Assembly: GCA_944380635.1 (NCBI GenBank)
Contig: CALWID010000002.1
Span: 1-64,000 of the forward strand
DNA from: an uncultured Eubacterium sp.
GTDB taxonomy: Bacteria; Bacillota; Clostridia; Oscillospirales; Acutalibacteraceae
Reading direction: 5' to 3'
DNA length: 64,000 bases
Shown here: piece by piece, positions 17,174-25,966 of the stretch
Layout: every line of letters begins with the position of its first letter
Position numbering within the stretch: the stretch's first letter is position 1
Translations under genes and position numbers: made by a program
Notes under the pieces: generated by a model
Databases searched by the model: none
Seen by the model: only the letters and a program-made list of their open reading frames with translations
What the model was told of the DNA's origin: nothing

Positions 17174-18397
17174 TCAGCACTTGCTTTTGTGCAAATTTTC
17201 TTTTTTGTTATTTCTGTTTATGATTTTTACAACTATAAGGCACAGCGCAAGCAGTACCGGGAAAACAACGGCTATTGAAAGCCCTTTTGAGATATTTGAA
17301 CTGTCCCCGGAAATGAGGCCTACAACTGCGGGCCCGCCAGTGCAGCCCAAATCGCCGAAAAGCGCATAAGCGGCAAATATCACAGAAGAGATATTCGGCA
17401 TATATTTTGAGCAAAGCGAAAATGTGCCAGGCCACATAGGGCCGACGGCAAAACCGCATACGCAGCAGCCGAGAAGCGCCACAACCGGCTGTTTTGCAAA
17501 AGACGCCGTAATATACGCCGCCACGCAAAGCGCGCTGCACGCCAGCATAACTTTTACTATATCCACCTTATCGCTTATCTTGCCGTAAATTATTCTGCCG
17601 AGGAACATTAAAAACGCGAACGCGCAGGGGCCTAAAAGATCACCCATTGTTTTGGAAACTCCAAGCCCCGCCTCCGCAAACGCAGACGCCCACTGGCTCA
17701 TTGAAAGTTCGCTTGCTCCGGCACACACCATAACAACGCCGAAAATCCAAAACATAGGAGTTTTTATCATATCTTTAACAGAGCCGCGCTCGCGGACTTC
17801 CTCCGGAGTTCTGATAGGCACAAGCATAAATCCGGCGGCGGCAGCAAGCGGCACGGCGGCAAAAATCAGCGCAAGAACACGCCAGTTTTCTATGCCGAAC
17901 ACGGAAAAGAACAGAGTAGAAACCAACACTACCATAACACACCCTGCGCTGAATGATGAATGAACAAACGCCATTGACCCCGCTTTTTTTGCGGTTGGGC
18001 AGGAATCCACAATCGGCGTTATCAGAACTTCAATAAGCCCCGCGCCGATTGCGTAAAGCACGGTGCAAATAAAGATACCCCAAAAAGCGCCGGGAATTAT
18101 ATCCGCCATAAAGGACAGCCCCGCAAATCCGCAGAGCGAAAACACCGCCGCAGCAACCGTAAGCGCCCTGTACCCCGTTTTTCTTACAATAACGGGCGCA
18201 GCGGCGTCCACAAATATTTGTGTAAAAAATGTAACCGTTACAAGAACGGTGAGCCTGCCTATATCAAGCCCGAATTCCGTGCCGAAACGGACAAAAAGAA
18301 GCGGCAGAAATGTTGACGCAACGGACTGCGTTATATACGCAAGGCAGCACGCCGCAAGCGTATGCGAATAAGTTAATTTATTTTTAACAGCGCCCAT
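17174..18397 (-). CDS. Major facilitator superfamily transporter
   Basis: 407 residues with about 12 hydrophobic segments, e.g. YITQSVASTFLPLLFVRF, LTVAAAVFSLCGFAGLSF, IFICTVLYAIGAGLIEVLI and VVFPVLLALCLIVVKI. It is shorter than the GPH transporters and lacks their signature; the layout resembles the FucP/NarK-like sugar MFS group in Clostridia. The cytoplasmic Asp-rich loop GKISDKVDIVKV after segment 8 is MFS-like. Start ATG 18397 has AGGGG 11 bases before. It ends 154 bases before the GPH gene on the same strand, so the two are probably separate units. Substrate unknown. Confidence 0.8.
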   Translation of the reverse strand: MGAVKNKLTYSHTLAACCLAYITQSVASTFLPLLFVRFGTEFGLDIGRLTVLVTVTFFTQIFVDAAAPVIVRKTGYRALTVAAAVFSLCGFAGLSFMADIIPGAFWGIFICTVLYAIGAGLIEVLITPIVDSCPTAKKAGSMAFVHSSFSAGCVMVVLVSTLFFSVFGIENWRVLALIFAAVPLAAAAGFMLVPIRTPEEVRERGSVKDMIKTPMFWIFGVVMVCAGASELSMSQWASAFAEAGLGVSKTMGDLLGPCAFAFLMFLGRIIYGKISDKVDIVKVMLACSALCVAAYITASFAKQPVVALLGCCVCGFAVGPMWPGTFSLCSKYMPNISSVIFAAYALFGDLGCTGGPAVVGLISGDSSNISKGLSIAVVFPVLLALCLIVVKIINRNNKKENLHKSKC

Positions 18398-18633
18398 TCG
18401 GTTAAATACCCCTATCTTAAAATCTGAGTGCTATTATACAGCACAATATTTCTTTTTTCAACTTGATTGATAAAAATATTAGTGATAAAATTAATTTAAC
18501 GGAAATTAAACGCAGTATGGTTTTAAACGGCTGATTTTTGCAGGCGGCTTTTTAATATCCCGCGCGGCATTTTACTATAACGGGTTTAATTACCGCTTGT
18601 TTAAATAAAATTAACACATACGGAGTGAATACT

Positions 18634-19764
18634 ATGATTTGGGAATTTGATTTGCCGGTAAAGATTGTATTCGGCAGCGGAAAGAGAAAAGAACTTGAAA
18701 AATACATTGACGAAATAGGCGGCAAAAACGGAGTGCTTGTATGCTCCAAAAGTTTTGCAAAAAACGGTACGGCAGAAAAGTTTAAAGAACATTCCGGCGG
18801 CAGAATAAAAGCCGTTTTCAGCGATATAAGACCGAACCCCACCACAAAGAATGTTAATGACTGCGTTTCTCTTTTAAGAGAGATAAAAGCGGATTTCGCC
18901 GTTGCGCTCGGCGGCGGTTCTCCTATGGACTGCTGCAAGGCGGCGTGCGCAATAGCAAAAGGAAACGATATTATTGAGCCTTACCACACCGGCGGCAAAC
19001 CCGTAACGGCGGAGGAGGCAATACCTATGATTGCTTTCCCCACAACAAGCGGCACCGCCAGCGAGGTTACAAACATTGCGGTGCTTACGGACACGGAAAA
19101 GAACATTAAAGCGCCGATGAATGACCCCGCAATGTACCCGAAAACCGCTGTAATCGACCCGGAACTTACGCTTTCCGTTCCGCAGCGCATAACAGCGTCC
19201 ACGGGTCTTGATGTGCTGAGCCACGCAGTTGAAAGTTACTGGAGCACTCTTAATCAGCCGATTTGCTCGGCGTGCTCGGTATACAGCGCCAAACTTGTTT
19301 TCAAATATCTTGAGCGGGCTTACAACAACCCGAATGATATTGAAGCGCGTGAAAAAATGGCGGCGGCAAGCATAACGGCGGGAGTTGCGTTTTCACACCC
19401 GCGCACAACGGGCAGCCACGCCTGCTCTTTTCCGCTTACTAATTTTTATGGTGTGCCGCACGGAGAGGCATGCGCTTTTACGCTTGATTACTTCATTAAA
19501 TTTAACGCTCAAAACGCTGATGACAACGGCAGAATAGCGGCATTTGCAAAGCAGTGCGGCTTTGAAAGCGCCTATGCCATGGCAGATGAAATTACGGCAA
19601 TGAAAAAGCGAATGGGTATGAGGACGCGCCTTTGTGAAATAGGCTGCACAACTGATGAGCAGATAGAGGAACTTGCAAAAGCAAGCATGAGTATGCTTAT
19701 GACCCGCAACCCCATACCGCTTACTGAGAAAAATATTCTTGAAATGTTTAACGCTTTAAGATAA
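18634..19764 (+). CDS. Iron-containing alcohol dehydrogenase
   Basis: 376 residues from ATG 18634 (GGAGTGA upstream). Type III Fe-ADH: Rossmann-like N-terminal half with the GGGSPMDCCKAA dinucleotide loop near residue 90, PTTSGTASEVTN near 135, and metal ligands in the DVLSHAVESY segment and FYGVPHGEACAF. It oxidises or reduces a small alcohol or aldehyde; butanol-dehydrogenase-like members are closest by layout. It lies 32 bases upstream of tarI, and both could be one operon with tarJ, in which case a polyol role is possible. Confidence 0.92.
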   Translation: MIWEFDLPVKIVFGSGKRKELEKYIDEIGGKNGVLVCSKSFAKNGTAEKFKEHSGGRIKAVFSDIRPNPTTKNVNDCVSLLREIKADFAVALGGGSPMDCCKAACAIAKGNDIIEPYHTGGKPVTAEEAIPMIAFPTTSGTASEVTNIAVLTDTEKNIKAPMNDPAMYPKTAVIDPELTLSVPQRITASTGLDVLSHAVESYWSTLNQPICSACSVYSAKLVFKYLERAYNNPNDIEAREKMAAASITAGVAFSHPRTTGSHACSFPLTNFYGVPHGEACAFTLDYFIKFNAQNADDNGRIAAFAKQCGFESAYAMADEITAMKKRMGMRTRLCEIGCTTDEQIEELAKASMSMLMTRNPIPLTEKNILEMFNALR

Positions 19765-19796
19765 TATATAAATGTAATACATTTAAGGAGAAATAT

Positions 19797-20507
19797 ATGG
19801 TTTACGGAGTTATACTTGCGGGCGGCATCGGTTCCCGCATGGGCGGGGACAAACCCAAGCAATACCTCAATTTAAAAGGCAGACCGATTATAATATACAC
19901 AATTGAAAAATTCTTTGCCTGCCCCGCCATAGATAAAATAATAGTTCTTTGCCCTGCTCAGTGGGAGGAGCACACAAAAGACCTTATTAAAAAATTTATT
20001 TCTCCCGCGCAGGATAAAATCACCGTTGCGCGGGGCGGCGCCACAAGAAACGAAACAATAATGAACGCGGTTGACCTTATTGAAAAAAGCGGCTGCCTTG
20101 ATGACGATACTATCATAGTTACTCACGATTCCGTGCGCCCGTTTGTTACTCACCGAATAATAGAAGAAAATGTTAAAGCGTGTGAGGAATACGGCGCGTG
20201 CGATACCGTTATTAAAGCAACGGATACGATAGTTGAATCAAAAGACGGCAGATTTATAAGTAATATTCCAAACAGAAATTATATGTACCAGGGGCAGACT
20301 CCGCAGTCCTTTAAGGCGGTTAAGTTAAAGGAACTTTACTCTTCACTTACTCAGGAAGAAAAGGAAATACTGACGGACGCCGCTAAAATATTTGTGCTTA
20401 AGGGCGAAAAGGTGGCGCTTGTTGACGGCGAGGATTTTAATATAAAAATAACATATCCATATGACATGCGCGTTGCTAAATCCCTGCTGGAGGACGAGGA
20501 AGAATGA
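19797..20507 (+). CDS. tarI: Ribitol-5-phosphate cytidylyltransferase (IspD/TarI family)
   Basis: 236 residues. The nucleotidyltransferase loop GVILAGGIGSRMGGDKPKQY starts at residue 4, and the VTHDSVRPFV motif near residue 114 is shared by IspD and TarI. On its own it could be IspD of the MEP isoprenoid pathway, but the very next gene, overlapping by four bases (ATGA), is a TarJ-type dehydrogenase, so the pair should make CDP-ribitol: ribulose-5-P to ribitol-5-P (TarJ), then activation with CTP (TarI). CDP-ribitol feeds wall teichoic acid or capsule; no polymerase is present in this window. Confidence 0.8.
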   Translation: MVYGVILAGGIGSRMGGDKPKQYLNLKGRPIIIYTIEKFFACPAIDKIIVLCPAQWEEHTKDLIKKFISPAQDKITVARGGATRNETIMNAVDLIEKSGCLDDDTIIVTHDSVRPFVTHRIIEENVKACEEYGACDTVIKATDTIVESKDGRFISNIPNRNYMYQGQTPQSFKAVKLKELYSSLTQEEKEILTDAAKIFVLKGEKVALVDGEDFNIKITYPYDMRVAKSLLEDEEE

Positions 20508-21529
20508 TAAACACGGTTTACCGCCTTGCGCAGCCCAGAAGATTTGAAGTTGCGTTTGAAAATATAGACCTGTTCGGCGGAAATGCGGTTGTGCGCCCGA
20601 CTCATCTTTCAATCTGCAATGCGGATATGAGATATTACTTGGGCACAAGGGACGCTAAAGTGCTTGCCCAAAAACTGCCCATGGCGCTGATTCACGAAGG
20701 TATCGGGCAGGTTGTGTTTGACAGCACCGGCGCTTTTAAATGCGGGCAGAGAGTTGTTATGATTCCGAATATCCCGTGCGAGGAAGATGACTTTATTGCC
20801 GAAAATTACCTGCGCTCTTCAAAATTCTGCGGCTCTTCCGCAGACGGCTTTTTGCAGGAATATGTTGAAATATCGCCGAAGAGGCTTGTTGCTCTGCCGG
20901 ATAATATTGATTTAAATGTGGCGGCGTTTACGGAAATTGTTTCCGTTTCAATGCACGCTGTTTCAAGATTTGATAAAATCGCCCACGCCCGCCGAGATAT
21001 TATAGGCGTGTGGGGGGACGGCAATTTGGGCTATATCACCACCCTGCTGCTTAAAAAGAATTTTCCTAAAAGCAAAATTTACATTTTCGGCACTAATTAT
21101 GAAAAACTTGCCGATTTTACTTTTGCCGACGGCGCATATCTTGTAAACGATGTGCCGGAAGATATGGAAATTGACCACGCTTTTGAATGTGTTGGCTCAA
21201 ACGGAAGCCCCATAGCAATAGAGCAGATAATAGGGCTTATAAAGCCGGAGGGCACACTATCCCTGCTCGGTGTTTCAGAATACCCCGTTGCCATAAACAC
21301 AAGAATGATACTTGAAAAGGGTCTGCGCCTTTTCGGCTCTTCAAGAAGCGGTGCGGCAGATTTTCAAAAGACTGTTTCATTATACAGAAAAAATCCCGAA
21401 ATAATTGATTATCTCGGCAACCTTATCAGTTCCGTAAACGAAATAAAAACGCTTGCGGACATAAAAGCGGCGTTTGAAAAAGACGCGAAAAAAGCATTCG
21501 GCAAAACCATTATGAAATGGGATATATAA
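20504..21529 (+). CDS. tarJ: Ribulose-5-phosphate reductase (TarJ-type zinc dehydrogenase)
   Basis: 341 residues, medium-chain dehydrogenase fold. The zinc-site region TLSICNADMRYYLG (with cysteine) and ALIHEGIGQVV, and the Rossmann segment GVWGDGNLGYITTLLLKK near residue 167 match TarJ. It reduces D-ribulose 5-phosphate to D-ribitol 5-phosphate with NADPH. Its ATG overlaps the tarI stop. The terminator at 21563-21591 ends the operon. Confidence 0.88.
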   Translation: MINTVYRLAQPRRFEVAFENIDLFGGNAVVRPTHLSICNADMRYYLGTRDAKVLAQKLPMALIHEGIGQVVFDSTGAFKCGQRVVMIPNIPCEEDDFIAENYLRSSKFCGSSADGFLQEYVEISPKRLVALPDNIDLNVAAFTEIVSVSMHAVSRFDKIAHARRDIIGVWGDGNLGYITTLLLKKNFPKSKIYIFGTNYEKLADFTFADGAYLVNDVPEDMEIDHAFECVGSNGSPIAIEQIIGLIKPEGTLSLLGVSEYPVAINTRMILEKGLRLFGSSRSGAADFQKTVSLYRKNPEIIDYLGNLISSVNEIKTLADIKAAFEKDAKKAFGKTIMKWDI

Positions 21530-21562
21530 AACTGCTGAGATTTCACTTTACCGGCAGTATGA

Positions 21563-21591
21563 AAATGCGGCATAAAAGCCGCATTTTTTTA
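21563..21591 (+). terminator. Terminator after tarJ
   Basis: AATGCGGC pairs with GCCGCATT around ATAAAA, followed by TTTTTTT. Confidence 0.88.
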
Positions 21592-21650
21592 TATTCTAAC
21601 AAAACTTTAACATTTGTATGGTATTATTAAATTATCTTGGAGGTGCTTTT

Positions 21651-22322
21651 ATGTTTAAGATACTGATTGTTGAGGACGACAGAGATTTAAACCGCACCGT
21701 GCGCACATATCTTGAGCAAAACGGATATGACGCGGTAGGCTGCCTGAGCGCCGACGAGGCGTATGACGAACTTTACGGCAATGTGTTTGATTTGATAATA
21801 TCTGACATAATGATGCCGGGCACCGACGGATTTGAATTTGCAAAAACGGTGAGAGAACTTAACGAGGACATTCCCATTCTTTTTATGACGGCGCGCGATG
21901 ATTTCAGCGCAAAGCAGAGAGGATTTAAAATAGGAATTGACGATTATATGGTTAAGCCGGTTGACCTGGACGAACTGCTTTTGCGAATAGGCGCCATACT
22001 GCGCCGCGCGAAAATAGCGGCGGTAAAAAAACTGACAGTCGGCAGCCTGACCCTTGACGCTGACGAGCACACGGCATATTTAAACGGGCAGGAAATTCCG
22101 CTGACGGTGCGTGAGTTTAACCTTTTATACAAATTACTGTCTTACCCTAAAAAGACCTTTACACGCACGCAGCTTATGGATGAATTTTGGGATATGGAAA
22201 CCACATCTTCTCCCCGAACGGTTGATGTTTATATGACAAAACTGCGTGAGAAATTTAAAGACTGCGCCGATTTTGAAATTCAAACCGTGCACGGGCTGGG
22301 ATATAAGGCGGTGCTGAAATGA
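21651..22322 (+). CDS. OmpR/PhoB family response regulator
   Basis: 223 residues from ATG 21651 (TTGGAGGTG upstream). The receiver domain has the acidic pair in LIVEDDRDL, the phospho-acceptor Asp in LIISDIMMPG near residue 52, Thr in FMTARD and Lys in YMVKPVDL. The C-terminal winged helix (about residues 130-222) ends RTVDVYMTKLREKF...VHGLGYKAV. The histidine kinase starts within its stop (ATGA). It probably controls this four-gene unit and possibly the convergent paralogue at 25367. Confidence 0.95.
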   Translation: MFKILIVEDDRDLNRTVRTYLEQNGYDAVGCLSADEAYDELYGNVFDLIISDIMMPGTDGFEFAKTVRELNEDIPILFMTARDDFSAKQRGFKIGIDDYMVKPVDLDELLLRIGAILRRAKIAAVKKLTVGSLTLDADEHTAYLNGQEIPLTVREFNLLYKLLSYPKKTFTRTQLMDEFWDMETTSSPRTVDVYMTKLREKFKDCADFEIQTVHGLGYKAVLK

Positions 22323-23398
22323 AAAGGGAAAAAAAGCATTCGCGTGCAAAATATATTTTGCTTGCTTTCAGGCGCTACGCCATATTTTTTCTTGCAATAA
22401 GTTTTTTTATATCCTGCTGCCTTACGCTGTTTTTAAGCACAATGCAAAAGGTGGGCGGGATTGTAATTGAGCGTGAAAGCATTGAGAGCGCGGCAAAAAT
22501 AACATTTGCAAATGTGGTGGTATTAAGCGTTATATGCACGGCGGCGGACGCTGTTCGCAGAGCGGTAACGGTTAACAGGCCTGTTAAAAAAATAAAGGAA
22601 TTCGCCCGCAAAATTATGAGCGGCGATTTTTCCGCAAGGATAGAAAAAGATGATTCGGCGTTTTTAAGTATGGGCGATTTTGACGAAATTGCCGATTATT
22701 TTAACGATATGGCGCAGGAACTTTCCGGAATTGAAACGCTGCAAAATGATTTTACCGCAAATGTTTCGCACGAGATGAAAACGCCGCTTGCGGTAATTAA
22801 AAATTACACCGCGCTGCTGAAAAGCCCCGGCATTTCAGAAAAAGAGAGAATTGAATACGCCGGCGAGGCAGGCAAGGCGGCGGACAGGCTGAGCGCCCTT
22901 GTTTCAAACATATTAAAACTGAGCAAACTTGAAAACAGGCAGATATTTCCGAAAAACGAGGAATATGATTTGGGCGAGCAACTGCGCGAGTGCCTGCTTC
23001 AGTTTGAAAACGAATGGCTTAAGAAAAATCTTGAGATTGAAACGGATATAGAAGACGGCGTTACGGTGCGCGCGGACAGCGAACTGCTTAGCATTGTATG
23101 GAGTAATCTGTTTTCAAACGCCGTTAAATTTACCGATAAAGGAAAAATCAGCGTTTCGCTGAAAAAAGACGGCAGCTTTGCCTGCGTAACCGTTGCGGAC
23201 ACCGGCAGCGGAATAAGCGCGGCGGACGGCAAAAAAATATTTGATAAATTTTACCAGGGCGATACTTCCCACGCAACGGCGGGCAACGGGCTGGGGCTTG
23301 CGCTTGTTAAAAGAGTTATAGATATTGAAGGCGCGGATATTTCTGTTGAGAGCGTTCCCTCAAAAGGCAGTATCTTTACCGTGAGGATACCTTTATGA
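22319..23398 (+). CDS. Sensor histidine kinase with short extracytoplasmic loop
   Basis: 359 residues. Two membrane segments (about residues 14-40 and 61-80) are separated by only about 20 residues, the layout of intramembrane-sensing kinases that detect envelope stress or partner with membrane proteins. A HAMP region (about 85-135) leads to the H-box FTANVSHEMKTPLAVIKNYT near residue 150, then N-box SNLFSNAVKFT, G1 DTGSGIS and G2 GNGLGLALVKRV. Overlaps the regulator before and the membrane protein after by four bases each, so sensing through that membrane protein is a reasonable inference. Confidence 0.94.
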   Translation: MKREKKHSRAKYILLAFRRYAIFFLAISFFISCCLTLFLSTMQKVGGIVIERESIESAAKITFANVVVLSVICTAADAVRRAVTVNRPVKKIKEFARKIMSGDFSARIEKDDSAFLSMGDFDEIADYFNDMAQELSGIETLQNDFTANVSHEMKTPLAVIKNYTALLKSPGISEKERIEYAGEAGKAADRLSALVSNILKLSKLENRQIFPKNEEYDLGEQLRECLLQFENEWLKKNLEIETDIEDGVTVRADSELLSIVWSNLFSNAVKFTDKGKISVSLKKDGSFACVTVADTGSGISAADGKKIFDKFYQGDTSHATAGNGLGLALVKRVIDIEGADISVESVPSKGSIFTVRIPL

Positions 23399-24312
23399 GA
23401 ATTAAAAAAATCACCGTTTACGATATTTTTAACCCTAATGCCGCCGTAACGCTTTTGATAAGCGTGCCGGGTTTTACCCTTATGGCGCTTTGCCTTGCAG
23501 AAGTGATAACAAATATTATATTAACGGTAATATTTTATCTTATCGCCTCCTATTCGCTTATCATATGTATAACTTTGGCAGTTCGCTCAGCAAGGAAACT
23601 GCCCGCGTTAATACAAAAACTGCCCGTTTATAAAAAAATTATCGAAACGCCGTTGGGCTATAAATTCTTTTGCGATGTTGGGTTCAGAACAAAGATTTTT
23701 CTTTTCCTGAGCCTGATTATAAATCTGTTTTTCTGCGCAACTAATATTGCTTCAGCGGCGGCGCAGAAATCCGTGTGGTGCGCTTTTCTTGCCGTATATT
23801 ATATAATGCTTGCGGGAATGCGCCTTACCGTTTTGCGCAAGGCGGACAAGAATTTGAGCGCCGCTGAGGAACTTAAAATATACCGCGCCTGCGGCATAAT
23901 GCTGCTGATAACAAACCAGATATTAACGGTTATATCCGTTTATGTAGTTAAAAGTTCCGGCAGTTTCAGTTACAAAGGCGTACTCATCTATGCCGCCGCG
24001 TTTTTCGCGTTTTACAACATTATTGCGGCAATTTCAAATATTTTTAAATACAGAAAATATAACCGCCCGTCCCTTTCAGCGGCAAAAATCATAAGTTTTA
24101 CAGCCGCTGTTGTTTCAATGTTTGCGCTTGAAACGGCAATGCTGAGCCGATTCAGTACAGAGGCGGACAGAGAATTCAGCCACATAATGACCTGTGTTTC
24201 CGCCGCGGCAGTATGCACCGGCGTTATGATTATGGCGGTATATATGGTGGCGCGCTCAACGGCAAAACTAAAAAGCGAAACAGAAAACGAGGTGCAGAAT
24301 AATGCAGGATAA
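23395..24312 (+). CDS. Polytopic membrane protein linked to a two-component system, function unknown
   Basis: 305 residues with about eight hydrophobic segments, starting near residue 17. Between segments 2 and 3 there is a soluble stretch of about 35 residues (RSARKLPALIQKLPVYKKII...). No transporter or enzyme motif is recognised. Its start overlaps the kinase stop by four bases and the next gene starts 11 bases before its end, so it is strictly coupled to the kinase and may be its sensory or effector partner. Confidence 0.75.
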   Translation: MRIKKITVYDIFNPNAAVTLLISVPGFTLMALCLAEVITNIILTVIFYLIASYSLIICITLAVRSARKLPALIQKLPVYKKIIETPLGYKFFCDVGFRTKIFLFLSLIINLFFCATNIASAAAQKSVWCAFLAVYYIMLAGMRLTVLRKADKNLSAAEELKIYRACGIMLLITNQILTVISVYVVKSSGSFSYKGVLIYAAAFFAFYNIIAAISNIFKYRKYNRPSLSAAKIISFTAAVVSMFALETAMLSRFSTEADREFSHIMTCVSAAAVCTGVMIMAVYMVARSTAKLKSETENEVQNNAG

Positions 24313-24706
24313 CTCTTTTAAATATTCCTATTCCGCTCGTGAACAGGAAGAAATCAACCAAATAGTAAAAAAATATATCCCCGCCGAAGAGGCGGATTCC
24401 GCCGTTCAGGAAATAAAAAAAATTGACCGCAGAGTTACGGGCCGCGCGAACGCGGCGGGAATCACGGCGGGTATAATCGGGGTGCTTATTCTGGGTTTCG
24501 GAATGAGTTGCGTGCTTGTTTGGCAGGATACATTATTCGCCGCCGGCGTAGTTATCGGAATAATCGGCATAGCCGTAGCCGCCGCGGCGTACCCTTTTTA
24601 CAAAAACATTTTAAAAAGAGAAAGAAAAAAAGCCGCTCCGGAAATTCTGCGGCTTGCAAAAAAAGCAGAAAACAGCGGCGAGGCGGAAAACGAAAATTTA
24701 AAATAA
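24302..24706 (+). CDS. Two-TM membrane protein, paralogue of the gene at 25367
   Basis: 134 residues: a polar N-terminus with YSYSAREQEEINQIVKKY, two hydrophobic helices (about residues 55-76 and 80-99) and a basic C-terminal helix ending EILRLAKKAENSG. The convergent gene at 24990-25367 has the same layout and near-identical phrases (YSYTYNSAEN, IVNKY, GVGMCLTMVW versus GFGMSCVLVW, GVIGI, AYPVYKK versus AYPFYKN, ILELSK versus ILRLAK). The family is unnamed to me. Starts 11 bases inside the preceding gene and ends the two-component operon before a large hairpin. Confidence 0.75.
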   Translation: MQDNSFKYSYSAREQEEINQIVKKYIPAEEADSAVQEIKKIDRRVTGRANAAGITAGIIGVLILGFGMSCVLVWQDTLFAAGVVIGIIGIAVAAAAYPFYKNILKRERKKAAPEILRLAKKAENSGEAENENLK

Positions 24707-24718
24707 CTTATAAAACCA

Positions 24719-24760
24719 AGCGGCGGTATGATTATCCTCATACCGCCGCTGTTATTTTTA
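24719..24760 (+). terminator. Terminator of the two-component operon
   Basis: AGCGGCGGTATGA and TCATACCGCCGCT form a 13-bp stem around TTATCC, followed by GTTATTTTTATTT. Confidence 0.88.
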
Positions 24761-24778
24761 TTTATCATATGGCAGATA

Positions 24779-24865
24779 TTATCTTCTGTCCTTAATAATC
24801 GCCGCGGCAAAGAGCGCGGTAACCGCAACAACTGCTGCAACGCATATTGAAACTGTTTTTTTCAT
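24779..24865 (-). CDS. 28-residue membrane mini-protein
   Basis: A short frame with an excellent ribosome site (AAAAAGGAG seven bases before the ATG at 24863-24865). It begins MKKTVSIC, continues with an uninterrupted Ala/Val/Leu/Phe/Ile helix of about 18 residues (6-24) and ends IIKDRR, so it is a plausible single-pass or signal-like membrane peptide. It lies between the two paralogous two-TM genes, downstream of and on the same strand as the 25367 gene. Function unknown; it could be a small regulator of a membrane complex. Confidence 0.55.
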   Translation of the reverse strand: MKKTVSICVAAVVAVTALFAAAIIKDRR

Positions 24866-24898
24866 AATTAAAACTCCTTTTTAATTTATTTTATAGGT

Positions 24899-24932
24899 TA
24901 AACGCCGCTTCCCGGTCAGTGAAAGCGGCGCC
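24899..24932 (-). terminator. Hairpin between the 25367 gene and the mini-protein gene
   Basis: CGCCGCTT and AAGCGGCG pair around a 12-base loop on the minus strand. The T-run after it is weak (TTTAACC), so it may attenuate rather than stop transcription into the 28-residue gene. Confidence 0.4.
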
Positions 24933-24989
24933 GCTGCTACTGCAGCATTTAAAGAGGTATTCAAAAAAGCATAACGCCTTTTCGGCAGA

Positions 24990-25367
24990 TTACATATCAG
25001 CGCTTTTACTGAGTTCCAGAATCTGAGCGGCAATTTTGCCGCGCTGTTTTGCGGCTGATTTTTTATACACAGGGTAAGCGCAGACAACAATGATTATGCC
25101 TATTACGCCAACTACAATTCCAACGGCGAACAGCGCATGCCACACCATTGTTAAGCACATTCCTACGCCAAGCAGCAGCGCGCCTATTACACCTACAACA
25201 ACTGCGGCTCCAGACGCCTTTTTTTCTACAGCGCCGTCAAGTTTTTTGATTTTTTCCGCGGCTGATTCAGAGGGGGTCTTTTCCCTGTATTTATTAACGA
25301 TTTTTTCAACCTCGTTGTTTTCAGCCGAATTGTAAGTATAACTGTACTTTTCATTTTGTTCTTTCAT
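24990..25367 (-). CDS. Two-TM membrane protein, paralogue of the gene at 24302
   Basis: 125 residues from ATG 25367; the longer frame has no ribosome site. Same plan as its convergent paralogue: polar N-terminus YSYTYNSAENNEVEKIVNKY, two hydrophobic helices (about 50-72 and 74-95) and a basic C-terminal helix. The two copies have clearly diverged. It is preceded by the fullest copy of the dispersed leader repeat. No homologous domain name is known to me. Confidence 0.72.
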   Translation of the reverse strand: MKEQNEKYSYTYNSAENNEVEKIVNKYREKTPSESAAEKIKKLDGAVEKKASGAAVVVGVIGALLLGVGMCLTMVWHALFAVGIVVGVIGIIIVVCAYPVYKKSAAKQRGKIAAQILELSKSADM

Positions 25368-25520
25368 AATAAACACCAAGCCTTTCCGGCTGCAAAAAAA
25401 ATCAGTTTAAAATTTTTAACGCCTTATTGCAGCCTGACAAGGCGTTAACGGCGGTTACAGCCTCTTAAAAATATTCCGCGGCGTGATTTTTCACACTGCC
25501 GTACCTGCAAATTATTTTCA
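25368..25520 (-). repeat. Leader repeat copy C (most complete)
   Basis: On the minus strand: AATTTGCAGG, a GTGTGAAAAATCACGCC segment, GGCTGTAACCGCC, hairpin AACGCCTTGTCAGGCTGCAATAAGGCGTT (split as stem AACGCCTT/AAGGCGTT), AT-rich run, TTTGCAGCCGGAAAGGCTTGGTG and the ATG. The loop GGCTGC is exactly complementary to GCAGCC in the tail, beside the Shine-Dalgarno GAAAGG. From 25521 to 25668 I see only AT-rich sequence. Confidence 0.65.
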
Positions 25521-25668
25521 GGTTTTTTAAGGGCTTCCCCTTAACGCAACTACAATATACACCGTTTATGTTTTTCTGCTGTTTATGAAATGTTTAAGTT
25601 TTGTTAAACCGAAAAAATTTTATTTTTTTTATTTTCAGGCTTATTTTAAGTCATCGGAATATGAGCGC

Positions 25669-25697
25669 AAAAAAAAGACCGGTCAAATGACCGGCCT
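25669..25697 (-). terminator. Terminator of rpsF-ssb-rpsR
   Basis: On the minus strand GGCCGGTCA and TGACCGGTC form a near-perfect stem with an ATT loop followed by TTTTTTTT. Confidence 0.88.
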
Positions 25698-25714
25698 TTC
25701 AAATGCAAATATTA

Positions 25715-25951
25715 TCAGTCTGCAGTATAAGGAAGGATTGCAATCTGGCGCGCGCGCTTAATAGCGATTGTAAGCTCCCTCTGATGCTTTGCGCAGGTAC
25801 CCGTAACACGGCGGGGAAGTATCTTTGCTCTTTCAGAAGTATATCTTCTGAGTTTAGATGCGTCTTTATAATCTATATGTTCGCATTTATCTACGCAAAA
25901 CTGGCAAACTTTTCTGCGGCCTTTTCTTGCGCCGCCCTTGTTATAAGCCAT
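25715..25951 (-). CDS. rpsR: 30S ribosomal protein S18 (cysteine-containing, zinc-type)
   Basis: 78 residues. Core signatures [22 protein letters not shown] and [16 protein letters not shown] identify S18, which pairs with S6 on the small-subunit platform. It carries CQFCVDKC near residue 16 and a fourth Cys in TGTCAKHQ, the C+ pattern expected to bind zinc, unlike Bacillus subtilis S18 which lacks these cysteines. AAGGAGG precedes the ATG. Last gene of rpsF-ssb-rpsR. Confidence 0.96.
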   Translation of the reverse strand: MAYNKGGARKGRRKVCQFCVDKCEHIDYKDASKLRRYTSERAKILPRRVTGTCAKHQRELTIAIKRARQIAILPYTAD

Positions 25952-25966
25952 TATCAGTTTTCCTCC

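Noticed and set aside
19797..20507. Naming this gene ispD
   Set aside because: Sequence alone allows IspD, but the four-base overlap with a TarJ-type dehydrogenase makes ribitol-5-phosphate cytidylyltransferase the better call.
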